64,000 nt of DNA from Weissella koreensis KACC 15510. GTDB taxonomy: Bacteria > Bacillota > Bacilli > Lactobacillales > Lactobacillaceae. This document shows positions 44,728 through 55,671 of this stretch, one piece after another; position 1 is the stretch's first letter; each line of letters begins with the position of its first letter. Below the pieces are notes generated by a model that saw only the letters and a list, made by a program, of their open reading frames with translations, searched no databases and was not told the DNA's origin. The stretch covers positions 62,001-126,000 of the forward strand of contig NC_015759.1 in the NCBI RefSeq assembly GCF_000219805.1, in the 5' to 3' direction. A program made the translations under genes and the position numbers.

Positions 44728-45687
44728 TTATAACCAAAAATCTAATGTTTTTGAAGTAAACCGATAGTTATAAATATGTGCACCTAATTCTTCTCCATCC
44801 GCTTGAGCTAATTCTAAACGATGGGTTTGAAATTCTAATTTTTTATTTGTATAGCGATGAACTTCTGGTTGATCGTATAATTTATTTTTCAATAATGCTT
44901 TAACAATTTTGAGTAATCTAATTTTATTCTTAGGCTTTTCAATAATAATTAAATCTAATTTACCATCATGTGGATCAGCATCTGGCATAATCTTTACTCC
45001 ACCCCCAAAATATGGGTGATTTGAAACCGTCATTAAATAAGCATTCTCATAAAAATCGGCTAATCGGCCTTCGCCTTTCACTGTAACCGCGAAAGAATCT
45101 TGTTCAGTTAAAACTTTTAAAATTAGTAACGGATAGGCCAAACTTCCCCAACCCATCTTATTTAACCAAACTTTCGCTAGTGAATGATTTGTCATACTAA
45201 CGACCATAGCATCAAATCCAACACCTAAATTATTTACAAAATATTTACGTTTATGATCTTTAATATTTTCATAGATCCCTAAATCGATCGTTAAAGGTTT
45301 TTCTATATTTTGTTTTGTTTTCTTTAAAATTCGTTGCAACGAAGCCATCGGATCAACCGATATTCCGTGAGCCCTGGCAAAGTCATTCCCAGATCCATCT
45401 GGAATATATGCAATTGGCTGATGATATTCGCTATTTCGCTCTAAAATGGCATTAATCGTTAAATTTAAGGTTCCATCCCCGCCCATTATCACTAATTGGA
45501 TGGACTGTTCTTCTTGACGCTTTAAAAATCGTTTAATCCAACGTTCTAGGTCATGCTGATCTTTACTAATATAGAAATCAAAATCAATTGATTCAGAGAT
45601 TAACTCATCTTTTAAAAGTTCCCAGTTTTCTACCGATTTTCCGGATTTAGCAACGGGATTTATGATAAATTAATATTTATTCTCCAT
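44728..45687 (-). pseudogene. dgkB: Diacylglycerol/lipid kinase (DgkB/YegS type), stop at codon 6
   Basis: Starting at ATG 45687 the frame reads MENKY, then TAA (45670-45672), then FIINPVAKSGKSVENWELLK and 300 more open codons. The remainder is a normal lipid kinase: NTP-binding VIMGGDGTLN, GSGNDFARAHG, NNLGVGFDAMV, PYFGGGVKIMPDA and DGKLDLIII. The first in-frame start after the stop is at the GGDG motif (GTG/ATG near 45492), which would remove the N-terminal strand and NPVAKSGK. So the gene is probably inactivated, or uses a rare start codon, or the stop is a sequence error. Family members recycle diacylglycerol for lipoteichoic acid synthesis. Confidence 0.8.
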
Positions 45688-45720
45688 GAATCTAACCGTT
45701 CCTAACTTCAAATATTCGGC

Positions 45721-45740
45721 TTGTGTATTCTCATACACAA
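45721..45740. promoter_or_regulatory. Palindrome downstream of the kinase promoter
   Basis: TTGTGTAT and ATACACAA are perfect eight-base arms around TCTC. It lies ten bases downstream of a TATAAT (- strand, 45750-45755), in the position of a repressor operator or an mRNA 5' hairpin. Confidence 0.4.
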
Positions 45741-45821
45741 AACTATTTTATTATACCTTATTCTTTTGGTTTTTTATAGCAAATAAACCATATATTTCAC
45801 ATTCTTAATATATAAACTAAC

Positions 45822-45861
45822 AAAAAACCAAAGCTTATTTTATGTTATAAGCTTTGGTTTT
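45822..45861 (-). terminator. Terminator of ppaC
   Basis: AAAACCAAAGCTTAT pairs with ATAAGCTTTGGTTTT; the - strand continues into T-rich sequence, beginning seven bases after the ppaC stop. Confidence 0.85.
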
Positions 45862-45868
45862 ATTAAAA

Positions 45869-46777
45869 TTAAAATGCAGCAGTCAAAGGTGGAACAACTT
45901 GCTTCTTACGCGAAACAACTCCGGGTAAGTCAATAACATTATTCTTAATATCAGTATCAAAAGCTTTGGCGACTTCATTAGAAGCATCTCCCAAATAAAG
46001 TGCCTTTGAATTTGAATTTAAAATATCCGTAATAACAAACAAGAAGTTATCATATCCTTCAGCTTGCATAGCAGATTCTAGTTCAGATTGCCGTTCCAAG
46101 GTTTCGTCAATATCAACAGTATTAACTTGCCCAATACGGAAAGTATGTCCATTGAAGTCAAATGACTTAGCATCTCCATCAATCAATTCTTGGGCTGTTC
46201 GACTTGAAAGATCAGTTCCAGCCTTTAACAACTCCAATCCATATGCTTCATAATCTTTAATTCCAGCAATTTCAGCCAAGGCTTCTAAAGCAGGTTGATC
46301 CATTGAAGTTGTGGTAGGACTCTTCAAAAGTAATGTATCAGATATAATAGCTGAAGCCATCATTCCAGCAACATCACTTGGAATCTCAATATTACTTTTC
46401 TTAAATTCATAATACAAAATTGTAGCCACTGACCCTAGAGGCATATTAATAAACCAAAGAGGGGCATCAGAACTAAAATTAATCTTATGATGGTCATATA
46501 CCCCAACCACTTCAACTTCATCAATATTTTTAGCTGATTGTGCTGCTTCATTGTGATCAACCAAATAAACTTGTTCAGTTTCAGCTTTTTCAATAACGCG
46601 TAGTGGCTTTACCTTAAAATAATCCAAGGCAAATTGAGTTTCCGCATTTGGCTCACCTAATGCGACTGGCTCAGTTTCTTCTCCCATAGTTTGATTTAAT
46701 AAATATGATGCCGCAATTGCAGATGCAATTGTATCTGTATCAGGGTTTTGATGTCCAAAGACTAATTTTTTTGTCAT
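45869..46777 (-). CDS. ppaC: Manganese-dependent inorganic pyrophosphatase
   Basis: 302 aa from ATG 46777 (GGAG seven bases before); a TTG four codons upstream is not needed. DHH-family motifs: GHQNPDTDTIASAIA near the N-terminus, VDHNE, and VYDHHKINF. It hydrolyses PPi to drive biosynthetic reactions in the cytoplasm; family II enzymes are typical of lactic acid bacteria and streptococci. The gene is monocistronic. Confidence 0.96.
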   Translation of the reverse strand: MTKKLVFGHQNPDTDTIASAIAASYLLNQTMGEETEPVALGEPNAETQFALDYFKVKPLRVIEKAETEQVYLVDHNEAAQSAKNIDEVEVVGVYDHHKINFSSDAPLWFINMPLGSVATILYYEFKKSNIEIPSDVAGMMASAIISDTLLLKSPTTTSMDQPALEALAEIAGIKDYEAYGLELLKAGTDLSSRTAQELIDGDAKSFDFNGHTFRIGQVNTVDIDETLERQSELESAMQAEGYDNFLFVITDILNSNSKALYLGDASNEVAKAFDTDIKNNVIDLPGVVSRKKQVVPPLTAAF

Positions 46778-46844
46778 TTTTAACTCCAACTTTCTAGGTT
46801 TTATTATATTTATATTTTACTATAATCAGACAAATTCTACATCT

Positions 46845-49316
46845 TTAATTCAAAATTAATTCTGAACTATTAATGTTCATATTAGTTGGTATTCCTACTT
46901 TTGATATTTCAATTACGAAACTTCCATTACTTTGACGTTGTCCAAATGAGTGTTCACTTGGATTAATCAACACAATTTGATTTTGATCAGTTGTAATGCT
47001 TAATTGAGGCATTTCTTTTATTGGCGTTAAAATCATAGTAACAATTTGATGTGAATCCTTCTTCAATTCACGCATCACCGCTACGCCCTTCTTAGCACGC
47101 GATGTCACTGGAATTTCATCAGTCTTCATCAACTTATAAGCTCCTCGATTTGAAATCAAATGAATCGCCATATTAGTTTGCACAAATCCGCCACCTATTA
47201 ATTGATCATCAGAATTTAAATTAATTGCTTTTACGCCAGCTGTTCGATTACCTTGAACTGGTACTTCATCCAAGCTATAACGTAATCCTTGCGCTTTTTG
47301 AGTAATCAATATGACATCAGCTGGATCAAGTTGAGCTTTAGGCTCAATAAATTGCAATAAGGCAACTTTTCCAGTCGCTGTTTTGAATTTAATTAGTGGA
47401 ATTAATCGCTTCTTGTAATTACTACGAGGGGTCAAAGTAGCGAAATCAACTCGCTTAATATAGCCTTCATTTGAAGCAACCAACCATTGACCATTTAATT
47501 TATCAATATCATCTAACACTACAACTTGACTGATAGTTTCATCATTTCTCAAATCACTAACTGTTTGAGAAAGATGCTCCCCAGCATCCTTCCACTTAAA
47601 TTCTGGAATTTCGTTAATTGGCCGATAGATCACATTTCCATAATTTGTAAAAATGAAAACATGCTGCAGGGTGTTAACCTTTTCAAGGTATACTGGCTCA
47701 TCATCATCACGTAATCCATTATCATTACCTGAAGCACTAAATGAACGAAGTGAAGAACGCTTTACATAACCAGATTTAGAAATCAACATCACAACATCTT
47801 CATCAGCAATTGTAACAGTTTTATCAATTTTGATTTCTTGCACTTCAGCTTGAATTTCAGTTAATCTAGGTGTTGAATATTCCTTTTTAATAGCCGATAA
47901 TTCACGCTTTAAGACTTTATTTAATTCTTTTGGTTCACTCAAGATCAATTGATACTTTTCAACCAAATCACTCAAATTTTTAGCTTCTGCTTGTAACTGC
48001 GTAACATCAGTATTACTCAACCGGTATAGTTGTAGCGTTACAATTGCTTCCGCTTGTTCTTCCGTAAATTGATATTGATCAATTAAGCCTTGCTTGGCAC
48101 CTTTCCGGTCATTTGCAGCACGAATTGTTTTAATAACTTGGTCTAAAATTGAGAGCGCTCTAATTAGCCCATCAACAATATGCATACGTTCTTGTGCCTT
48201 TCTTAAATCAAAGACAGTCCGTTTCATAATGATTTCACGTTGATGTTCAATAAAGGCTGTTAATGCCGTTTTAAGACTAAATAAGACTGGTCGTTCCTTA
48301 TGGATGGCAACCATATTGAAATTATAAGTAATTTGTAAGTCAGTTTTCTTAAATAGATATTGTAAGATTCCTTCTGCATTACCATCTTTCGCAATTTCAA
48401 TTGCAATCGTCAATCCATCTCGATCAGATTCATCACGAACTTCAGTTAATCCAGCTACTTCTTTATTCAAACGGAGTTCATCCATTTTATGTACTAGGGC
48501 TGCTTTATTAACTTCGTATGGAATTTCCGAAACTCGGATTAATTGCTTACCACCTTTAATTGATTCAATCTGTGTTTTAGCACGGACAACAATTTTACCT
48601 TTCCCAGTCTCATAAGCTCGCTTTAATTCACTGGCTCCTTGAATAATGGCACCAGTTGGAAAATCAGGACCTTTGACAAATTCCATTAATTGATCAATAT
48701 CTGCATCAGGATGACTCAAAAGATAGACAGTGGCATCAATCACTTCACCTAGATTGTGTGGTGGTATTTCTGTAGCATATCCAGCTGAAATTCCTGTAGC
48801 TCCATTAACTAGTAAATTAGGGAAATGACCAGGTAAAACAGTTGGCTCATACTCTGTATCATCAAAGTTAAGCACCATCTCAACGGTTTCTTTTTCTAAA
48901 TCACGAAGCATTTCACCAGAAAGTTTTGATAAACGTGCTTCAGTATAACGCATAGCAGCGGCCGGATCATTATCAATTGAACCATTATTACCATGCATTT
49001 CAATCAAAGGAGCACGTAATTTCCAATCTTGTGATAGTCGAACCATCGCTTCATAGATTGAAGAATCACCATGCGGGTGAAAATTACCCATAATATTTCC
49101 AACCGACTTGGCTGATTTACGAAATTGCTTATCATAAGTATTTCCATCTTTACTCATTGCATACAAAATTCTTCTCTGAACGGGTTTTAACCCATCACGA
49201 ATATCTGGTAAAGCTCGTTCTTGAATAATATATTTTGAATAACGACCGAAACGATCACCCATGACTGCTTCTAATGACAATTCTTGAATCGTTCCTTCTT
49301 GCTTGTTTTCTAACAT
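46845..49316 (-). CDS. parC: DNA topoisomerase IV subunit A
   Basis: 823 aa. The breakage-reunion domain contains [13 protein letters not shown], the quinolone-determining [12 protein letters not shown] (with the susceptible-type Ser and Glu), and the active-site Tyr in [11 protein letters not shown]. The C-terminal half has six degenerate beta-pinwheel repeats ([40 protein letters not shown]). With ParE it decatenates daughter chromosomes. It follows parE by 21 bases. Confidence 0.97.
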   Translation of the reverse strand: MLENKQEGTIQELSLEAVMGDRFGRYSKYIIQERALPDIRDGLKPVQRRILYAMSKDGNTYDKQFRKSAKSVGNIMGNFHPHGDSSIYEAMVRLSQDWKLRAPLIEMHGNNGSIDNDPAAAMRYTEARLSKLSGEMLRDLEKETVEMVLNFDDTEYEPTVLPGHFPNLLVNGATGISAGYATEIPPHNLGEVIDATVYLLSHPDADIDQLMEFVKGPDFPTGAIIQGASELKRAYETGKGKIVVRAKTQIESIKGGKQLIRVSEIPYEVNKAALVHKMDELRLNKEVAGLTEVRDESDRDGLTIAIEIAKDGNAEGILQYLFKKTDLQITYNFNMVAIHKERPVLFSLKTALTAFIEHQREIIMKRTVFDLRKAQERMHIVDGLIRALSILDQVIKTIRAANDRKGAKQGLIDQYQFTEEQAEAIVTLQLYRLSNTDVTQLQAEAKNLSDLVEKYQLILSEPKELNKVLKRELSAIKKEYSTPRLTEIQAEVQEIKIDKTVTIADEDVVMLISKSGYVKRSSLRSFSASGNDNGLRDDDEPVYLEKVNTLQHVFIFTNYGNVIYRPINEIPEFKWKDAGEHLSQTVSDLRNDETISQVVVLDDIDKLNGQWLVASNEGYIKRVDFATLTPRSNYKKRLIPLIKFKTATGKVALLQFIEPKAQLDPADVILITQKAQGLRYSLDEVPVQGNRTAGVKAINLNSDDQLIGGGFVQTNMAIHLISNRGAYKLMKTDEIPVTSRAKKGVAVMRELKKDSHQIVTMILTPIKEMPQLSITTDQNQIVLINPSEHSFGQRQSNGSFVIEISKVGIPTNMNINSSELILN

Positions 49317-49337
49317 AATGAATACCTCCTTTCCTCT

Positions 49338-51449
49338 TTAATCTTTATCCCAAGTTTCAATCTCTGGCTCAAAAAAACCAGGTAAAATATCATCATTTTG
49401 ATTAGCATCAGCATCCTTATCAATTGGATCAATTTCTGCCGAAACTTTTGTTAACTGTGCTTCATCAACAACGTCCTTTGATGTTTCATCAGCCTCATTA
49501 AATTCCTTTTGTTTATCTAAAAGTGAAGCTTCATCAGCCAAAGAGAATGCGACATTACTTTCAATCCACTTACGTCGTGGCTCAACTTTATCACCCATTA
49601 AGGTCGTTACACGCTTGTCAGCTAACATGATGTCATCAATCGTAATTCTAACTAATGTCCGGCTATCTGGATTCATTGTGGTATCCCATAACTGTTCAGC
49701 ATTCATTTCACCTAGCCCCTTAAATCGTTGTAAGGTATAGCCGCGGCCAATTTCTTTTTGTTTTTCTAACAGCTGCTCGTTAGTCCAAGCGTAAGTAATC
49801 GTCTGCTTCTTAGTTCCTTTTCTGAGCATATACAATGGTGGCAAAGCAATATATACTTTTCCAGCTTCAACCAACGGCCGCATATACTTATAGAAAAATG
49901 TTAATAGCAAGATTTGAATATGTGCCCCATCATCATCGGCATCGGTCATAATAATAACTTTATCATAATTAGATGCACTGACATCAAATTCAGAACCGAC
50001 ACCAGCTCCAATCGTATAGATCATAGTCGCAATTTCTTCATTTTTCATGATATCAGCTAATTTAGCTTTTTCAGTATTCAAAACTTTTCCTCGCAATGGC
50101 AAAATTGCTTGGAATTTACGATCACGTCCTTGCTTAGCCGAACCACCGGCAGAATCACCCTCGACCAAAAACAGTTCATTATGTTTGGCATTTTTTGATT
50201 GAGCAGGGGTTAATTTACCTGATAAAACACGGTCTTTACTACCCCTTTTTTTACCAGTTCTGGCATCTTCACGCGCTTTACGAGCAGCTTCACGAGCCTC
50301 ACGGGCTCTTAAAGATTTACGAATTAATTCTTGAGAGAAATTTCCATTCTCCATCAAATAAAAGCCTAATTGTTCAGCAACAACACTATCTACAATTGAG
50401 CGTGCTTCTGGTGTTCCTAATTTTTCCTTCGTTTGGCCCTCAAATTGAAGTAATTCTTCTGGAATTCGAAGCGAGATAACAGCTGATAATCCTTCTCGAA
50501 CATCCGATCCTTCCAAGTTTTTATCCTTTTCTTTTAAAAGATTAACTTTTCTGGCATATTCATTAAATGCTTTAGTCCAAGCTGAACGTAATCCAACCTC
50601 GTGCGTTCCGCCACCAGATGTTCGCACATTATTAACGAATGACATTGTAGTTTCTGAATAACCATCGTTATATTGAGCTGCTACTTCAACTTCAATTCCT
50701 TTTTCAGTCCCATTAAAGTAAAGAACATCGCCCATCGTCGTCTTATCTTCATTCAAATATTTCACGAATGAACGAATTCCATCATCATATTTATATTCTT
50801 CACTTTTTTCTTGTCCAACGCGTTCATCAGTAAGAGTAATTTTAACCCCACTTAATAAGAACGCTGATTCACGTAAACGTTCAGCTAAAATATCAAAATT
50901 ATAATTAGTGGTTGAAAAAATCTTAGGATCTGGTTGAAATTCGACAGTTGTTCCATTGCCTTCCTTAGTTTTACCTAGGTTATTCAAAGTTCCATCTGGG
51001 TGACCACCATTAATAAAATGTTCTTGATATTTAAAACCATCTCGGACAATTGTAACCATTAAGCTAGATGATAACGCATTAACAACAGATGACCCAACTC
51101 CGTGTAAACCACCAGAAGTTTTATATCCACCCTGACCAAATTTACCACCAGCATGTAGAACAGTCAGAATAACTTCTGGTGTAGGTTTACCTGAAGCGTG
51201 CATTCCAACAGGCATTCCTCGTCCATGATCGATAACTTTAATCGAATTATTTACGCCAATTGAAACGTTAATTTCCTTACCAAAACCGGCCAAAGCCTCG
51301 TCAACAGCATTGTCAAAAATTTCATACACTAAATGATGTAATCCTTTTCCATCCGTTGAACCGATATACATACCTGGACGCTTACGAACGGCATCTAAGC
51401 CCTCTAAAACCGTAATATCATTTTCATCGTAGGTATTTGTCTTTACCAT
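49338..51449 (-). CDS. parE: DNA topoisomerase IV subunit B
   Basis: About 703 aa from ATG 51449 (AAGGTAGG upstream); an ATG six codons earlier lacks a ribosome site. GHKL ATPase: EIFDNAVDEALAG, IDHGRGMPVG, GLHGVGSSVVNALS. Toprim metal site: LVEGDSAGGSA and DADDDGAHI. The C-terminal tail (about 640-703) is acidic and probably flexible. It forms the ATP-driven half of topoisomerase IV with ParC. Confidence 0.97.
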   Translation of the reverse strand: MVKTNTYDENDITVLEGLDAVRKRPGMYIGSTDGKGLHHLVYEIFDNAVDEALAGFGKEINVSIGVNNSIKVIDHGRGMPVGMHASGKPTPEVILTVLHAGGKFGQGGYKTSGGLHGVGSSVVNALSSSLMVTIVRDGFKYQEHFINGGHPDGTLNNLGKTKEGNGTTVEFQPDPKIFSTTNYNFDILAERLRESAFLLSGVKITLTDERVGQEKSEEYKYDDGIRSFVKYLNEDKTTMGDVLYFNGTEKGIEVEVAAQYNDGYSETTMSFVNNVRTSGGGTHEVGLRSAWTKAFNEYARKVNLLKEKDKNLEGSDVREGLSAVISLRIPEELLQFEGQTKEKLGTPEARSIVDSVVAEQLGFYLMENGNFSQELIRKSLRAREAREAARKAREDARTGKKRGSKDRVLSGKLTPAQSKNAKHNELFLVEGDSAGGSAKQGRDRKFQAILPLRGKVLNTEKAKLADIMKNEEIATMIYTIGAGVGSEFDVSASNYDKVIIMTDADDDGAHIQILLLTFFYKYMRPLVEAGKVYIALPPLYMLRKGTKKQTITYAWTNEQLLEKQKEIGRGYTLQRFKGLGEMNAEQLWDTTMNPDSRTLVRITIDDIMLADKRVTTLMGDKVEPRRKWIESNVAFSLADEASLLDKQKEFNEADETSKDVVDEAQLTKVSAEIDPIDKDADANQNDDILPGFFEPEIETWDKD

Positions 51450-51512
51450 CTGTTTGCCTACCTTCATTATTTTATAAAAAGGTTAATATGAAAGATTAAC
51501 CACCGTAACTAT

Positions 51513-51553
51513 AAAAAGCACTCACAGTCAAAAATACCACGACTTTAAGTGCT
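51513..51553 (-). terminator. Terminator of the YigZ-family gene
   Basis: AGCACT and AGTC pair with GACT and AGTGCT; five T follow on the - strand. It separates this gene from parE. Confidence 0.7.
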
Positions 51554-51591
51554 GTTGCAACGTTTTTTATTGTTTTTAATTAAATTTAAAC

Positions 51592-52263
51592 CTAATAACG
51601 CGTTTGAGTTTGACCACTAATACCCCGTTGAAATGGAACTTCATGCCAAATTTGATCCCGCTTAAATAATTCTGCCTGACCTTTGGTTAAATCACGTAGT
51701 TGTTCCATCACACTATCCAAGGCATCTAAATTAACTGGTACCACCATAGTGACTTTTTCAGTAAAAACAGTTTCACTAAGATCCAAAGCATGCTCTGCTA
51801 ACCAATATTTAATTATTTCAAATTGAGGGTAGTCAATTTGAATGACGAGTTCTTGTTGCAAAATTTTTTGCACTAAGCCACCCGCCATAATGGCATCAGC
51901 TAACGTCCCTGCATAAGCCCGAATTAAGCCACCAGCTCCCAACTTAATTCCCCCAAAATAACGGGTTTGGACTACTACAACATCCCGAAGCTGATTATTA
52001 TTTAATACTTCCAACATTGGTGTTACTGCTGTCCCACTAGGTTCACCATCATCGGAAGCTCTTTGAATTTCAGAATGAGGACCCAAAACATATGTCCAAA
52101 CATTGTGATTAGCTTTATTATGATTTTTTTGAATTTGTTTGATAAAATCTTGGGCTTCAGTTTCATTTTGCACACGTTGCATCTGAACAATAAAACGTGA
52201 TTTTTTTATAATTTGTTCATACACAAAACTAGACTTCTCGATAGTGATATACGTTGTATCCAC
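51592..52263 (-). CDS. YigZ/IMPACT family protein
   Basis: 223 aa. KKSRFIVQMQRV, WTYVLG, RASDDGEPSGTAVTPMLEVL and VVVQTRYFGGIKLGAGGLIR are the family signature. The N-terminal UPF0029 domain relates to eukaryotic IMPACT; the C-terminal part has an EF-G-domain-V-like fold. The bacterial role is not established. It lies downstream of obg with a 21-base gap, so the two are likely cotranscribed. Confidence 0.92.
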   Translation of the reverse strand: MDTTYITIEKSSFVYEQIIKKSRFIVQMQRVQNETEAQDFIKQIQKNHNKANHNVWTYVLGPHSEIQRASDDGEPSGTAVTPMLEVLNNNQLRDVVVVQTRYFGGIKLGAGGLIRAYAGTLADAIMAGGLVQKILQQELVIQIDYPQFEIIKYWLAEHALDLSETVFTEKVTMVVPVNLDALDSVMEQLRDLTKGQAELFKRDQIWHEVPFQRGISGQTQTRY

Positions 52264-52284
52264 GTTTGATAGCCCCCAATCATT

Positions 52285-53595
52285 TTAATCTTCGAATTCA
52301 AATTGGAAGTCCATGATTTGAACAGTATCCCCATTCTCTGCTCCGGCTCGCCGAAGTGCATCATCTACTCCCATTGTACGTAATTGACGCGCAAAACGCA
52401 TTAATGATTCTGTGAAATTAGTATTAGTTCGTTGGAATAGATTTTCCAGCTCATCCCCAGTCAAAATCCAATAATGATCATCTTCACGGACAATTTCAAA
52501 TGGTTGCTCATTTTCTTTATACTCATACATTGTCGATTCTTCAGGTGCTGATTGCATCTCTTGAGCAATAAAGGCATCTGTTTCATCCAAAACATTGGCC
52601 GTTTTTTGCAAAAGTGGTTCCAATCCATCACGTGTTAATGAAGAAATTGGCATAATGACAGTATCTTGATCGAAATCAGGATCTTGTGCCAATTTAGCTT
52701 TAAATGTTGCTAAAGTTTCTTCTGCATCAGGCATGTCCATCTTCGTTGGAACAATAATCTGAGGCCGCTTTAACAAAGCTGGATCATATTCGGCTAATTC
52801 ATGATTGATTTGCTTATAATTGTCATATGGATCAGAATCAGGATCAACACCACTCATATCAAGTAAATGGAGAATGACACGAGTTCGTTCTACGTGACGC
52901 AAGAATTGAATTCCTAATCCAACTCCATTTGAAGCTCCCTCAATCAATCCAGGCAAGTCAGCCATTACAAAGTCACGTCCATCATTTAATCGGACCATTC
53001 CTAAATTAGGAACTAAGGTCGTAAAGTGATATTCAGCAATTTTAGGCTTAGCAGCCGTTACTACTGACAAAAGCGTTGATTTTCCAACTGATGGGAAACC
53101 AACCAAACCTACATCAGCTAAGACTTTCAATTCCATTCGAATATCAAGTTCGCGACCAGGCTCACCATTTTCAGCAATTTCAGGTGCTGGATTCTTTGGT
53201 GAAGCAAAACGAATATTTCCACGTCCACCACGTCCACCAGCAGCTACGACCAATCGATCATCTTTATCTACTAGGTCCCCGATTAATTCACCAGTTTCAG
53301 CATTAGTAACTGTCGTCCCTTGTGGAACTCGGATAATCATGTCATCGGCTGATGCACCAGTCATCCCTTTAGTAGCACCATTACCACCAGGTGTAGCCTT
53401 AAAGTGACTCTTGTATCGGAAATCCATCAAAGTGCGTAAACCTTCATCTACAACTAAGATTACATCGCCACCTTTTCCGCCGTCACCACCAAAAGGTCCC
53501 CCCATATTAATATACTTTTCATGTCGGAAAGAAACAGCTCCATCGCCACCTTTTCCACCTTTAACAAAAACTTTTACTTGGTCAACGAATGCCAT
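52285..53595 (-). CDS. obg: GTPase Obg/CgtA
   Basis: 436 aa. The glycine-rich Obg fold ([34 protein letters not shown]) is followed by the GTPase domain (G1 [12 protein letters not shown]3 [11 protein letters not shown]4 TKMDM) and the C-terminal OCT domain (about 360-430). It is an essential ribosome-assembly and stress-response GTPase. AGAAGGGGG lies six bases before the ATG, and a 16-bp palindrome lies just upstream of it. Confidence 0.97.
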   Translation of the reverse strand: MAFVDQVKVFVKGGKGGDGAVSFRHEKYINMGGPFGGDGGKGGDVILVVDEGLRTLMDFRYKSHFKATPGGNGATKGMTGASADDMIIRVPQGTTVTNAETGELIGDLVDKDDRLVVAAGGRGGRGNIRFASPKNPAPEIAENGEPGRELDIRMELKVLADVGLVGFPSVGKSTLLSVVTAAKPKIAEYHFTTLVPNLGMVRLNDGRDFVMADLPGLIEGASNGVGLGIQFLRHVERTRVILHLLDMSGVDPDSDPYDNYKQINHELAEYDPALLKRPQIIVPTKMDMPDAEETLATFKAKLAQDPDFDQDTVIMPISSLTRDGLEPLLQKTANVLDETDAFIAQEMQSAPEESTMYEYKENEQPFEIVREDDHYWILTGDELENLFQRTNTNFTESLMRFARQLRTMGVDDALRRAGAENGDTVQIMDFQFEFED

Positions 53596-53618
53596 CGTCG
53601 TACCCCCTTCTGCTCTAT

Positions 53619-53634
53619 CTAATCATGTGATTAG
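53619..53634. promoter_or_regulatory. Palindrome in the obg 5' region
   Basis: CTAATCAT mirrors ATGATTAG perfectly (16 bp, extended by CTCT/AGAG with a bulge). It lies directly upstream of the obg ribosome site and could be a hairpin that affects translation or a protein site. Confidence 0.35.
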
Positions 53635-53757
53635 AGCCGTTAAACTTATTTAAAATCTGTCAATTAGAAAAAATTACCAGCTTCCAAAAAGCAAGATTTG
53701 ATGCGTTATTAACTTGTCTATTGTATCGTATTTAACTCGATAAAGCTAATACCTACG

Positions 53758-55542
53758 TCAATGAATTGCACCGAGTGATATTTTAAGTGATTGAATAACC
53801 TTATCAGAAAGTCCCAATTGCTTCAACTCATCTACAGGTGCTTTTTCAATTTTACCTAATGATCCATATTTTGTGAGCAATTTTTGCCGCGTTTTAGGGC
53901 CAACCCCCGCAATTTCATCTAATTTAGAACCAAGTGATGATTTAGAACGTAAATTACGATGAAATGTTATTACAAATCGGTGTACCTCGTCTTGGATTCT
54001 TTGTAATAAAAAGAATCCTTGCGACTTTGGATCTAGCTCGGTATGTTCATTGCCTTCCGACTTCAACAAATCTGCGGTTTTATGATGCTCATTTTTAACC
54101 ATCGCCGCTACTGGTAAATCAATTAATCCTAACTCATCTTCCAAAACTTCTTTAGCCGCATTTAATTGAATGATCCCACCATCCATTAAAACAAGATCCG
54201 GCATTTGAGCATGTTCTTTTAATAAGCGTGAATAACGACGTCGAATCACTTCCATGGTTTCAGCTCGCTCATCTGCATGATCTACACTCTTAATTTTATA
54301 TTTACGATACTTTTGTTTATTTGGAATTCCATCTTCAAAGACCACCATGGCAGAAACAATTTCTTCACCTTGTGTATGAGAATGATCAAAAGCCTCAATG
54401 CGATGAATTTCATCAATTCCTAAAGCATCCGCAATTTCTTGCATGGCTCCGTTAGTTTTTTTCTCATTCATTTCCATTAAACGAAACTTTTCATCTAAAA
54501 CAATCTTGGCATTTTCGACTGCCAAGTTCATCAATGCTTTTTTCTCACCACGTTGCGGCGTCCGCACTATAGTTTGCAAAACAGAACTAATTAATTTAGT
54601 ATCAACGCCAGATGGTACTAGGATTTCTTTAGGCAACACCGTATTTTTACGATTGTAAAATTGTAAGATAAAACTAGTTAATTCTTCATTTGGTTCATCA
54701 ACAATGGCAAATAATCTTTTTTCTCGTTTCAACAACCGGGCTTGACGAATGAAGAAAATTTGGACCGACAGCCACCCCTTATCCATATAAAAGTTAAAAA
54801 GGTCACGTGGCGTTCCATCTTTAGAAATTATTTTCTGCTTTTCAACCGTTTCAGCAATAAAATGTAATTGATCTCGTAAATCAGCTGCCCGTTCAAATTC
54901 TAACTTTTCTGCCGCTTCTTCCATTTTTTGATGTAGTTTTTTAGTAACAACTTGGGTATTTCCGGCTAAGAAACTTTGAATTTTTTTAATTTGCGCTTGA
55001 TATTCATCAGCTGGAACTTCATGCCAACAAGCTCCCAAGCACTGCCCCATATTTGCGTACAAGCAAGGACGTCCTTGATATCCACTACATCTTCTTAGTG
55101 GATAATTTTTCTGAATAAAATGCAATGTTTCTTGAGCAGCATACACATTCGGATAAGGTCCAAAATACTGTGCATTATCTTTTTTAACAATACTAACTAG
55201 CTCAATTTGTGGGTCCTTTTCATTCGTTATTTTAATATAAGGGTAACCCGTTCCTCTTTTTAACCGAATATTATAATATGGTTGATACTTTTGAATCAAC
55301 GTAATTTCAAGTAAGAGCGATTCTTTTTCAGAACTAGTTACAATAAAATCAAAATCAGCAACATTACGAACTAATTCGGCTGTCTTACCATCATGCTCAC
55401 TCTTAAAATAAGAACGCACTCTATTTTTTAAGTTTTTAGCCTTACCAACGTAGATAATTTTACCATTCAGATCTTTCATTTGATAAGAACCCGGTAAATC
55501 AGGTAATAAGGCTAATTTTTGTTCAATATGTTCTGATGCCAT
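53758..55542 (-). CDS. uvrC: UvrABC system protein C
   Basis: 594 aa from ATG 55542 (AGAGGG upstream). The GIY-YIG nuclease domain (PDLPGSYQMKDLNGKIIYVG, KAKNLKNRVRSYF) makes the 3' incision; the UVR motif (AAEKLEFERAADLRDQLHFI) binds UvrB; the RNase H-like domain (EAFDHSHTQGEEIVSAMVVF) makes the 5' incision; helix-hairpin-helices (IAGVGPKTRQKLL) end the protein. Nucleotide excision repair. A Cys cluster (CSGYQGRPCLYANMGQCLGA, near residue 150) is typical. Confidence 0.97.
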   Translation of the reverse strand: MASEHIEQKLALLPDLPGSYQMKDLNGKIIYVGKAKNLKNRVRSYFKSEHDGKTAELVRNVADFDFIVTSSEKESLLLEITLIQKYQPYYNIRLKRGTGYPYIKITNEKDPQIELVSIVKKDNAQYFGPYPNVYAAQETLHFIQKNYPLRRCSGYQGRPCLYANMGQCLGACWHEVPADEYQAQIKKIQSFLAGNTQVVTKKLHQKMEEAAEKLEFERAADLRDQLHFIAETVEKQKIISKDGTPRDLFNFYMDKGWLSVQIFFIRQARLLKREKRLFAIVDEPNEELTSFILQFYNRKNTVLPKEILVPSGVDTKLISSVLQTIVRTPQRGEKKALMNLAVENAKIVLDEKFRLMEMNEKKTNGAMQEIADALGIDEIHRIEAFDHSHTQGEEIVSAMVVFEDGIPNKQKYRKYKIKSVDHADERAETMEVIRRRYSRLLKEHAQMPDLVLMDGGIIQLNAAKEVLEDELGLIDLPVAAMVKNEHHKTADLLKSEGNEHTELDPKSQGFFLLQRIQDEVHRFVITFHRNLRSKSSLGSKLDEIAGVGPKTRQKLLTKYGSLGKIEKAPVDELKQLGLSDKVIQSLKISLGAIH

Positions 55543-55671
55543 AGAGCCCTCTTTCACAACTATTTTCACCCTATTTATACATTTTCAAGTATTTAAAATT
55601 AAATTTTATTCTTGATTGTTGTTTTTTTCAAATTTATCAACAATTAGATAAAATATTATTACCATATCAAT

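Noticed and set aside
44728..45492. A complete 254-aa lipid kinase starting at 45492.
   Set aside because: This start sits at the GGDG ATP-binding motif and would drop the conserved NPVAKSGK strand that is encoded in frame upstream.
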